DNA of 24,618 bases from Tieghemiomyces parasiticus (taxonomy: Eukaryota; Kickxellomycota; Dimargaritomycetes; Dimargaritales; Dimargaritaceae). Both the position numbers and the translations under genes were made by a program. Positions 1 through 8,550 of the stretch are shown here, piece after piece; position 1 is the first letter of the stretch, and every line of letters starts with the position of its first letter. The DNA lies in contig JANBPT010000731.1 in NCBI GenBank assembly GCA_027575765.1, positions 1-24,618 on the forward strand. The letters are read 5' to 3'. The notes below the pieces were generated by a model, which saw only the letters and a program-made list of their open reading frames with translations, was not told where the DNA came from and ran no database searches.

Positions 1-73
1 GGGGGTCTAGCTCAAATGGGAGAGCGCTCGTTTAGCATACGAGAGGCACGGGGATCGATACCCTGGTCCTCCA
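1..73 (+). tRNA. tRNA-Ala, anticodon AGC
   Basis: All four arms fold. The D stem (10-13/22-25) and anticodon stem (27-31/39-43) are perfect. The 7-nt anticodon loop reads TTAGCAT with AGC at 34-36. The T stem is 49-53/61-65. The acceptor stem pairs except for a T6-T67 mismatch and carries the G3-T70 wobble that identifies alanine tRNAs. The discriminator base at 73 is A. The T loop is ATCGATA, with A instead of T at position 54; this variant is known in some eukaryotic tRNA-Ala(AGC) genes, so it is not by itself a sign of decay. No intron is present. A T5 run at 78-82 is a suitable Pol III terminator. The gene starts exactly at the window edge. Confidence 0.95.
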
Positions 74-77
74 TTGA

Positions 78-82
78 TTTTT
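78..82 (+). terminator. Pol III terminator of tRNA-Ala
   Basis: A run of five T residues begins five bases after the discriminator base of the tRNA. This is the usual length and distance for RNA polymerase III termination. Confidence 0.7.
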
Positions 83-309
83 AGTTTTAGATCACATTGG
101 CTTTACATGAACTAATCACACCTTATCATCCTGGTATCATTTTACCTTAGTATGAAGATGTAAATGTTGTATTTTCTGGAAATTATCTTTAATTAAGTCT
201 TCTGGGCCTTCCCTGTCACTCTCTTTTTGTTGGGGTTTATTATGTCTGGCACACTGCTCTATCAACCTAAGCATACTAGACACTCCAACTCCTCAGCAAC
301 TCTACCACA

Positions 310-471
310 ATGGAGCCCCAAGCCACATTTACTGAAACCTCTTTTGGTTATTGTAAACTTAACTTTACTCTCATAATACTAGACAGAGGTGATCTACATT
401 ATGGATTCACTACCCTTGCCCAGGCACCTCTAATGACTATTAGAGGTCCTCCCAGTAGACCAGCAGCCTGA
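310..471 (+). pseudogene. possible retroelement aspartic protease remnant
   Basis: A 53-codon open frame starts with ATG. Near its middle it reads LIILDRGDLHYGF and then TTLAQAPL. This recalls the retropepsin active-site region of Ty3/Gypsy elements, where a D-S/T-G-A motif after a hydrophobic strand is followed by a residue string ending in LA. The match is weak: serine/threonine of the triad is replaced by arginine and the following alanine by aspartate. Its position upstream of the integrase is right for pol order. It could also be a chance open frame in CpG-free DNA. Confidence 0.3.
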
Positions 472-842
472 TAACCAGGATTCATTCCCCACTTCTAAGA
501 ATGAATCATCTCCCTGCCCTTGTGTTATACTGTGCCATTGCTCAATACACCCCTCTTGGCACTCCACTTATCACAGGGCTGCTATGATAACTCAAAACTA
601 CTTATCTAATATATATTGAAGTCAGGCATGCTGTGGTGATTGGGAACCACCACATTAGATCATCCCAGGGTAAAGTCCAAGTCTACTATTTCAGAACCAT
701 AAATTCTGTGATAATATAATAGCCTTTTGGTTATGGTATTAGACTTGGGCCTAATATCAACACACATGGTAATGTCAGTTGTTTGAGCCAAGGTTGGAAG
801 ACATGTATAGTGACTGTCCATCAACAACCTCAATAGATACTA

Positions 843-2048
843 GAGTATCATACAGCCCTTTTATTTTATATCATATTATCACCCTATGTACACCACACCT
901 GCCAGCAGAACCAGACAACCAGTGACCAGACCCTGCCAATGACCATGCCACCCACTTGTCCCCTAAATTGAGTAGGGCTGGACATCTTGGGCCCATACCC
1001 CATGGCTGACTCTGGCAACCACTTTACCATCACAGCCATTGACTCCTTCTTGTGCTGGCCCTTTGCCCAAGCCACCCCAACTATCACCACTGAGACAATA
1101 AACTTTATTCTCAAGGAAGTAGTGGCCCTACACAAATGCCCATGCACCATTGCCTTACACTGTGGCACACAATTTGTGGCCAATCTGTTCCATTGAGTAA
1201 TACATTTACTAGAGACAAACCATCAGATGTCCACACCATACCACCCACAGGCCAATGGTGCCATCAAACAGCCAAACATAATGCTCAGATGTGTTATAAG
1301 TAAACATGCCACAGAGGACCCAGACAACTGGGACAAATACCTGCACTTACACCAGTTTGCAATCTGCATTAAACACTCATGCTCCCTCAGAGTGGCCCCA
1401 TTCTTCATTATGTACAGCCAAAATACACTACTCCCAGTAGCCTTTGCACTCCTTCCCCAACTGAAAATAGCTGCACTGACCACTGCAGACTGTGTAAATG
1501 ACCTTCAAGAGCAGCTATCTGCAACCCATGAACTGGTATACCACTAAGATAATGCTGAACTTTTGGACATTTGGTGGTACCTACCCAGAGACCAAGCAAT
1601 TTTTTCAACCACAAAAAATGGTAAGCTGGGCACCTGTTTTTCTAGACTGGTACAGGTGCAACAAGCCCTCTCTGGTGACACCTACTATATCAAACCATCC
1701 ATTTTCAACACTCATCAAATCTCAAAAGTAGTACACTTCTCTAAGGTGTTACCTTATGTTGACTGCCTCATGGAATAGGCTAAATTAAAAATCAAGGCAT
1801 GTCTGCATCTGAAAGCCATGGCAACCCTATACAGATATGACCACAACCTCCTAGAAACGGCAATTGACCAAACCAAATGGCTCACAAAACCATCTGTGAC
1901 TCACCACCAGGATCCAATCTCACATACATCTCCCAACTATATAAGCTGTGACGCCCACAAACGGGGCTGCATAACTAGTGCATGTATAGGCAAACTCTCC
2001 AAGCCACTGACTGCTGAATTTGGCCTACAACCTTCAGCAGGCAACTAA
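843..2048 (+). pseudogene. Ty3/Gypsy integrase pseudogene (one frame, four internal stops)
   Basis: A single reading frame runs from about 843 to 2048 with no frameshift, broken by stops at 969 (TGA), 1194 (TGA), 1545 (TAA) and 1776 (TAG). The upstream part resembles the end of an integrase zinc-binding region. The core starts with DILGP at 981, continues through a WPFA strand and GTQF at 1164, then reads TPYHPQANG before the third catalytic position. Codon spacing is D-x58-(D)-x35-(E), the classic DD35E layout. The second acid is histidine (1158-1160) and the third is lysine (1266-1268), so the enzyme would be inactive. The C-terminal part (1563-1778) keeps the VVHF-KVLPYVD pattern of Ty3-type integrase C-termini. 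Codons 1779-2048 extend the frame with no recognisable domain. Several lesions fit CpG loss: both TGA stops sit where CGA (Arg) would fit, and the lysine and the next glutamine fit GAA and CGG. Confidence 0.85.
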
Positions 2049-2400
2049 TCAACCCCAATTCATCTGGCCTCATACTTCATATATATGCAGGACTCTGCCC
2101 TCTTCCTTGACCCTCCTCCGCCTGTTAACCTACATCTTGTATCATTTAGCATTTGTAGCACCCATGTTACCACCTTCCCTTATACCTATCATTTTCCCCA
2201 CGCCTTTGCTCTATTAACCTAGCTTCTACCACTTGTACCCGCCTTAGTATTGCATTATCCTCATTTATCAGTTATTGCTTATATTGTTGCACCCTTAGTA
2301 AAGCCCATTACAATCTGCATGCCCGCTAGTCCCCTTTAGCATCATCACATAAGCCAAACAAACTCTACTCATGTGTTTCTAGCTTATCTTTATTTAACCT

Positions 2401-4773
2401 TGCGATTCTTCCTATAAACCACCCCCTGGGGTCCTGGATTACCACAACGCACTTAGAAAATCTACAATTCTGGGAAATTCGCCACCTTTTAATAGGCATG
2501 CTTCAAGTGATGACGCAAAACCAGACCATGTGGCTTGAGGTGCTTGGCTTAGGGACTTTCTCCATGAGGAGGATCCAACATTGAGTCGAGCTTCCTTCCA
2601 AAGTCGGAAGGCCGCCACCTTCCTATTTCCCAAAGGATGAGAATCATCTGTGATGGAAGTTTGAGTACTCTATCAGGAAGACAGATTCTGAAGGGATGCG
2701 GTTTTCTTGGACAAGGAGGCAACTGGGGGTGCGCCTCGGTTACAATAGCAATCGGGCGAAATGTTGTAAGCAAAAGAATAAAGTATGACATAAAAAAAGC
2801 GAACAAACAGCGCAGGCATTCTACCATAAGAAAGGCTAATCGCAGTATCGTTAAAGGAGTGCAAGGCAGAACCTCAATTAACTCGGCTTGTCGTTATCGT
2901 ATTGATAACCCGGGCGAGAGGTCGCTGGTCCCGAGGCTGTTATAACGGATGAGTAGGGGTGTACTATAGAGTATATTGCTTGTTTATTTCAAGCACAATC
3001 TTAACACCTTGGGTTGAGGGTCGTTAGAGTTTAAGTACGTGTTGTTGGTCAACCACAGGGCCGTTCTTTGCCTGGGAGGGGGTGCAGGTCGTCCGTGGGT
3101 TGGATTCAAGTCTTAGGGATCGCCTATGTGTCTTCCAGATGCGCCACCGCCTTCGTGATCAACGTAGAAGGTGGTGACTTTTTTCCCGCGGAGGCGGCCG
3201 CCTCTTTCCGGTTGCACTGTCATGAAGTGGTTATTATTCCGACCAGAACCCCGGTGTCCTACCAAGTACATGATTTTTATCCACATTAATAACGAGGCAT
3301 CGAAATTTTACTATTTTAACTCACACCTTGTGGTGAAAGGACGCCACCTTGAAAAATATATCACGAGACGTTGCCTATGACGAATTAGAGTTGTATAATT
3401 GACTCAACGATTAGCGCATGACAGTACTCAGTGTCTCACTATCTGGCAACTGCTGCAGCCTATGAATAGGCTATGATGTGGTAAGTTGTCAAGCAATTTC
3501 ATTGGATTCCTCTCGCAGTACCGAGAGTAAGGAGATTGGCTCTTTATCCTTCCATCAAGCATCACCGACTTGTCCTTGAAATGATGTCTATGCCGTCTAT
3601 TCTGGCCACCCGCTCACCTTGCAGTGTCCTACCTCCCAACTGGAGGCCCTGGCCCACCATTGCATCTGCACGACGCAATTTAGAATACCGTCGGTTCCGT
3701 AAATCAAAGTGGCGCTCAAGCAGTATTTAGATTATGGTAAGATATCCCTTAGAACCTTGTTCTGATGTGCATTCCTTCGAAACATATGCCATTACTAAAC
3801 AATTAGCGATTCAAACGGAACGGGGGCGCATATCTAGCCACAGTATATTGACACAGTCATGGATGGAGTCGGACACTCGGAATGATAACAGCCTAGAGTT
3901 TGGCTGGTTCGCTCGTGGGTTGCGCGAGCTACCGAAGACGCTGGCGATTGGACCATCCACCGGCAGATCGAATCTGATAGAGGTGGCGCGGAAGGGGACT
4001 AACGAAAGCTGCGTCAGGCGCAGGAGAGAAAATAGACCCCGGGAGTCGGAAGTCGCGGGTGGCACCGGTAGCTCCGGCCCGTAAATTGAATTGCGACGGT
4101 CCTGGCATGGAATAGTAACCATGAGTACATTGGACAGGGCGGCTGAAAGACACTCTTCGCTCAACAAAGCTAGACCAAGGTGTGCACATTCCGCCTATCC
4201 AGCTCATCAGCCGCGATGTTTCGGTGCCTTTATCACCCACAAAGTGGCAGCCGCCACCGTGCCATCAGTGACCGCAGGCCTGGGGGCAGGAGAGTAAGTT
4301 AATGTAGTCCAACACTCTGACGACAACAGCATGATTTCTACGGCCCGTTTTGGTGGGAGGCGCCTTCCTCCCTCATCGTCTAGCTTTGTTCTTCTACGCC
4401 TCTCCACCGTGCGCTCATTGGTCGTTAGCCCGGGTGCAACCCATAACTGTGCCTCACTCGCCCGTAGATCTGCTTGGCAACCCAGCTGGATCGTTTCGCC
4501 CTTCCACTTTTCAAGCCAGCAAGTTTCATGGGCCTGGGATCTAAACAGCTTGGGGCTTAGGGAGGCGCATTGGAACTCGGCAAACCTTGCGTATTTCGGC
4601 CTGTTGACAGCGTGTTCAAACGGTGGCGGTTCTCGATCCTGGCTTTGGTTTCCCTCTTTTCAACCGCGGTATCTGCAGGGCTGTCCATAGGCGCAGAAAA
4701 TTGGACCCTGATCACCTGTAGCCCGCTGTGACGTGGACTCTGGCCTCACCGCCAGGCTCTGGAAGCGACGCGG
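2401..4773. other. gene-poor stretch, no supported gene
   Basis: CpG content is normal from about 2400 onwards. Short open frames exist on both strands, the longest about 100-119 codons (for example 2637-2945, 3734-4084 and 4331-4690). They overlap each other, lack recognisable motifs and lack the C-ending codon preference of the real genes here. I saw no tRNA or other structured RNA. An inverted CCAAT motif (ATTGG) lies near 4418. The last part presumably includes the upstream region of the Argonaute gene. Confidence 0.6.
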
Positions 4774-4780
4774 TATAAAA
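4774..4780 (+). promoter_or_regulatory. candidate TATA box for Argonaute
   Basis: TATAAAA sits 262 bases before the Argonaute ATG, inside the small palindrome CGGTATAAAACCG. The distance would give a 5' UTR of roughly 200 nt. Pyrimidine-rich sequence lies between it and the start codon. No other TATA motif of this quality is near the gene. Confidence 0.4.
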
Positions 4781-5035
4781 CCGTATTAGAAGGCCTTGCC
4801 CAAATGATTGCCTTACCTAAACTTTGGCACGGCGCTCACCCACGCACTTCCTCCTATCCCGACTCCTTTATTTGCGACTGTTTACTTCGCTGTATCCACG
4901 TATTGTAGTATTTATCGGGCGGAGATTTCGTATATTATTGGCGTCATCCCGATTCCAGTTGCACGCACTCCGACGATCTATTGGGCCCACGCCCATTTGG
5001 ATTCCTTATAGTTATCCACCCTCTCCCCAATCCCT

Positions 5036-7594
5036 ATGGCTACAAATGTGCAATTTGCCCCGCGCCCGGACGTGGGGACCAGCGGGCGCAAAATTGATGT
5101 AGAGGCCAACTTTTACGAGATCACCGACTACCTGTCCGGTCTGGTGTATCAATACGACTTCCAAGTGGCCGGCAAGGTGCCCCCCGCCCTCTACCGTGAC
5201 ATTTTCCGTGCTGTGGACAAGTATCACGGACCCACTCTGTTCAATAATGCCCGTGCGGTGTTCGACGGTCGCGCCCAGGTCTACTCGCCCTCCCGCCTGA
5301 CCATTAACGATGGCGAGCCCTTTGACGTGTACCTGGAGGAAGATTATGCTCATCACCAGGCTGCGCCTCCTGGTAAAGGCCCCAAGCCGTTCCAGGTTAC
5401 CCTCAAGTTTGCCACCACAATCAATATGCAGGAGCTGCGCGACTACACCGACGGACGGCACAAGGACCTGGAGCGAGTGCTGCCTTGCCTGATGGCCCTG
5501 GATCTGGCTTTCCACCACTACCCGGCCAGCCAGCATGTTAGTGCCAAAAACTCGTTCTACACGCCCAGCGGATCCCGCCCGCTGTCGGGTGGCATGGAGG
5601 TCTGGTCTGGACTGTTCCAATCAGTACGTCCCGTCAAGGGTCGCCTCCTCCTCAATGTGGACGTGAGCTCGTGCGTGTTTTACGCTTCCGGCAACCTACT
5701 GGACCGCGCCCCGCAGTACCTTGGCCTGCGCCGCCCTGAAGAGCTTCAACTCGGGCCGCACGGTCAACACTACCGCTCTCTCAAGAAGGCCATCAAGGGC
5801 GTGCCCATCACCGTGCCGCACCGCCGCGATGACCGTCGCTACAAGATCCGCGATCTGAGTCCCGAGCCTGCCGACCGGACCTTCTTCAAGTTACGAAAGG
5901 ACGATGGTACCGAGCAGGAGATGTCAGTGGCTGACTACTTCCGCCGCACTCTCAATATTTCTTTGCGCTACCCGCACCTACCCTGCGTCGAGGTGAAGCG
6001 TGGTGTAATGCTGCCCCTCGAGGTGTGCACGGTGGCTCCGGGATTCCGGTACACCCGCAAGCTGTCTCCGACCCAGACCGCCGAGATGATCAAATTCACG
6101 TGCATCAAGCCCCCCGAGCGGTTCGACCGGATCCGCAACAATGCCCCGCAGCTGATCAACTTTGAGAACCCCTACCTCAAGGCCTTCGGCATTCGCGTCA
6201 ACCCGCGTATCCTGGTCACCCCGGCCCGCAACTTGCCCCCGCCCACTGTGGTTTATAGTCAGCGCGACGTGTCCCAGAACGTCATGCCACGCGATGGTGC
6301 CTGGAATATGCGAGGCCGCCGCTTTCTCCAGCCTGCTGAGCTCAACTCGTACGCCGTCCTAGTTCTCGACCGCCCCCATCCCAACGCCATGGCGGCCGTC
6401 CGGCGCGGCATGGATGAGCTCTTCCGCGCTTGTAGTCAGGTTGGAATGCGCGTCACACCGGATCGCCCTGAGCTCGTCTTCTACCCGGGCCGCGGTGGGT
6501 TTAAGCAGGGCCTGCGCGAAGCCTGGGTGGAGGGTTCCCAGGCTTGTGGGTCCAAACCGGACGTTGTATTTGTGATCCTTCCCAGCGCGGACGCCAGTAC
6601 CTATGGAGAGATCAAGCGCCTCTCAGACACGGATATGGGCGCACCTACCCAGTGCATGCTAATGAGTAAGGTGCAGCGCGGCGGAATTCAGTACATGGCC
6701 AACGTGGCACTGAAGCTGAACGTCAAACTCCGGGGCGTCAATGCGCAGCTCCGACGCGAAGACATTCCGTTCCTATCGTCTGAACCCACCATGGTGGTGG
6801 GCGCAGACGTGACCCACCCGGAACCTGGCGCCCACGGTCAAAACTCCATCGCCGCCCTGGTGGGCACCATCGACTCAAGCTACGCTCGCTACACCAGCCG
6901 CGTAGACCACCAGGCCTCCCATACCGAGATTATCGCCAACATGGAGATCATGTTTGGCGAACTGCTCGACTCCTTCCGTGCCAACACCAACCGTCTTCCC
7001 AAACGCATTATATTCTACCGCGATGGTGTATCGGACTCACAGTTTCGTACCGTCCTGGAGTTCGAGGTGGCCGCCATCCGCCGCGCCTGTGCGGCCGTTG
7101 GCGACGAATACGCCCCGCCCATAACCTTCATCACCTGCCAGAAACGCCACCACGTGCGCTTCCGCCCCGTCCGACGTGAGGACGAGGAACGCTCGCGCAA
7201 TTGCCGCGCCGGGACCGTTGTGGATTCCCACGTCACCAACCCAGCCATGTTTGATTTCTATCTGCAGGCCCACAGCGGGCTCCAGGGAACGTCCCGCCCC
7301 ATCTACTACACAGTACTTCTGGACGAGAACGGCTTCTCGGCCGACCGACTCCAGGAGCTGACCAACCGCCTGTGCTATACCTTCCCGCGCTGCACCCGTT
7401 CCGTGTCGCTGTGCACCCCGGCCTACATGGCCGACGTTCTGGCCATGCGCGCCCGCTACCACCGTGAAAACAGTCTGTTCGATGACACCTCCAGCCAGTT
7501 CAGCGGCGGTGGCGGCGGCGTAGAATGCCCTGGCGACATTGTGCCCTTCCGCCCGATTCCCCAACGTCTGCATGACACCTTGTTCTTTATGTAA
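5036..7594 (+). CDS. AGO1: Argonaute, slicer-type, intronless
   Basis: An 852-residue eukaryotic Argonaute, the small-RNA-guided effector of RNA silencing, of normal family length. The N terminus has the GTSGRKIDVEANFYEI signature (14-29). The N domain runs to about 165, linker 1 (GMEVWSGLFQSVRP) covers about 186-225, and the PAZ domain about 225-345 includes LRYPHLPCVEV and MLPLEVC. The MID domain keeps all five residues that hold the guide 5' phosphate (Y523, K527, Q539, K560, K564; human AGO2 Y529, K533, Q545, K566, K570). The PIWI domain keeps the full catalytic tetrad: D591 in GADVTHP, E631 in TEII, D663 in YRDGVS and H809 in RARYH. FDFYLQAHSGLQGTSRP at 739-755 is also typical. Target cleavage is therefore predicted. 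YRDGVSEGQF of many Argonautes reads YRDGVSDSQF here. The start is the first in-frame ATG and the N terminus matches the family there. A GGGGG run at 824-828 marks a variable loop. The gene strongly prefers C/G-ending codons. Confidence 0.97.
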   Translation: MATNVQFAPRPDVGTSGRKIDVEANFYEITDYLSGLVYQYDFQVAGKVPPALYRDIFRAVDKYHGPTLFNNARAVFDGRAQVYSPSRLTINDGEPFDVYLEEDYAHHQAAPPGKGPKPFQVTLKFATTINMQELRDYTDGRHKDLERVLPCLMALDLAFHHYPASQHVSAKNSFYTPSGSRPLSGGMEVWSGLFQSVRPVKGRLLLNVDVSSCVFYASGNLLDRAPQYLGLRRPEELQLGPHGQHYRSLKKAIKGVPITVPHRRDDRRYKIRDLSPEPADRTFFKLRKDDGTEQEMSVADYFRRTLNISLRYPHLPCVEVKRGVMLPLEVCTVAPGFRYTRKLSPTQTAEMIKFTCIKPPERFDRIRNNAPQLINFENPYLKAFGIRVNPRILVTPARNLPPPTVVYSQRDVSQNVMPRDGAWNMRGRRFLQPAELNSYAVLVLDRPHPNAMAAVRRGMDELFRACSQVGMRVTPDRPELVFYPGRGGFKQGLREAWVEGSQACGSKPDVVFVILPSADASTYGEIKRLSDTDMGAPTQCMLMSKVQRGGIQYMANVALKLNVKLRGVNAQLRREDIPFLSSEPTMVVGADVTHPEPGAHGQNSIAALVGTIDSSYARYTSRVDHQASHTEIIANMEIMFGELLDSFRANTNRLPKRIIFYRDGVSDSQFRTVLEFEVAAIRRACAAVGDEYAPPITFITCQKRHHVRFRPVRREDEERSRNCRAGTVVDSHVTNPAMFDFYLQAHSGLQGTSRPIYYTVLLDENGFSADRLQELTNRLCYTFPRCTRSVSLCTPAYMADVLAMRARYHRENSLFDDTSSQFSGGGGGVECPGDIVPFRPIPQRLHDTLFFM

Positions 7595-7672
7595 ATCGGG
7601 CGAATAGGAGCTTCAGTATTTATCTAGCGGGTCTCTGTTGCCCGTTGATTGCCTGTACGACAATTTTGTTAA

Positions 7673-7678
7673 AATAAA
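7673..7678 (+). terminator. polyadenylation signal of Argonaute
   Basis: AATAAA lies 79 bases after the Argonaute stop codon, in an A/T-rich context. It is the only such motif close behind the gene. Confidence 0.6.
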
Positions 7679-8550
7679 CTCGGTTCATAGTACGGAAGGA
7701 ACAGGAGAACTGGTCGGCCGGGTATGGCCAGAAAGCGAAAAAGAATCAATAATGGGGGGGGGAGAGAGGAAAGAATAATCTGCGCACAGCAAAGGGGGAG
7801 TGCATGCGTGGGGCAGGCGGTGAGAGTGGGAGAGCCTCAACGAAAATAATAGAGTAAAGGAATATAAAGAAGGATGGTCCGCAAGGTCGACCGGCCCTAT
7901 ATTGGATAGTTTACCTTTGGGGTAATAAAGGCGGAGTGCCCACTAAGGGGGGCCACCGCCTCCTTATTCTCACAGCTTCCTTTTTCGGGCTGCACGTACC
8001 TGTTACATGACATGGTGCCCAATGTTTACATGTCGGCTTATCTGTACACGTGAACGATCAAAAGTGGCTTGGCCGTTGGAACCAACGATGATGATATATA
8101 AATGTGATTGTTAATACATAAAAGCGCAAGTATAATTATCCATGGCAGCTAAAATCGCTAATGCGCCTACCAATGCATATGCCGGCTAAAGGTATGGGCC
8201 CCATCTCGGCTTGCCCGAGTGGCAAGACACACATCGGATGGACAAGGTGTGGACCAATTTCAATCGCTGCCTACTTTTCCTACCCATCGCACTGTTGGCA
8301 AGCCGGATTGGTCTGCTTTTGCATTTCGGGACCGGTCCCAAAGTTACCATTCTCTTCAAGGGCTATGCAAGGATAGTAAGTTTTTCTAGAACGGCTTAGT
8401 GCGATGATAAAACGAATGAAAAACGGCCGAATAATGAATGGCAATACATACATGACCCACAGTGGGTGAAAATAATAATAATCATGACAATAGCCCGTGC
8501 TCGGCGGGCCACGAATTGGGCATAGGCTACATACGGACCAGTACGAGCGA
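7679..8550. other. intergenic region between convergent genes
   Basis: This separates the 3' ends of the Argonaute (+) and desaturase (-) genes. It holds a G9 run at 7754-7762, purine-rich sequence to about 7880, a short GGCGG/CCGCC inverted pair near 7930-7970, and an (AAT)n-like stretch near 8469-8482. Only short open frames occur (at most 77 codons). I see no gene. Confidence 0.6.

Larger units (their letters stand above)
74..2400 (+). mobile_element. degenerate Ty3/Gypsy-type LTR retroelement, internally deleted, CpG-depleted
   Basis: A readable integrase with its C-terminal extension (843-2048) and a possible protease remnant (310-471) lie on the plus strand in the order expected of Ty3/Gypsy pol. 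I find no reverse transcriptase or RNase H between them, so the copy looks internally deleted. No CpG occurs from 57 to 1857 and only a handful occur from 1858 to about 2400, after which CpG returns to the level of the rest of the window. That change is the basis for the right limit, which is approximate. I could not identify LTR ends, a polypurine tract, a primer-binding site or a target duplication. The left limit is taken as the end of the tRNA gene. Confidence 0.75.

Noticed and set aside
57..1857. RIP (repeat-induced point mutation) as the cause of the CpG-free block
   Set aside because: Classical RIP removes CpA and enriches TpA. CpA is abundant here and only CpG is missing, which points to CpG methylation and deamination.
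2637..2945. 102-codon plus-strand frame with ATG
   Set aside because: No domain, no codon preference like the real genes, and overlapped by similar frames on the other strand.
3734..4240. Overlapping 103-118-codon frames on both strands
   Set aside because: They compete with each other and show no motif or plausible gene structure.
5012..5620. 202-codon open frame on the minus strand over the start of the Argonaute gene
   Set aside because: It is antisense to a well-supported gene with strong C/G-ending codons, which opens reverse frames by itself. It has no motif of its own.
7037..7573. 178-codon minus-strand open frame inside the Argonaute PIWI region
   Set aside because: Same cause: a reverse-frame shadow of biased codon use, no recognisable domain.
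8205..8230. tRNA-Leu/Ser-like A-box sequence (GCCCGAGTGGCAAGAC)
   Set aside because: No B box, anticodon arm or acceptor stem can be folded around it.
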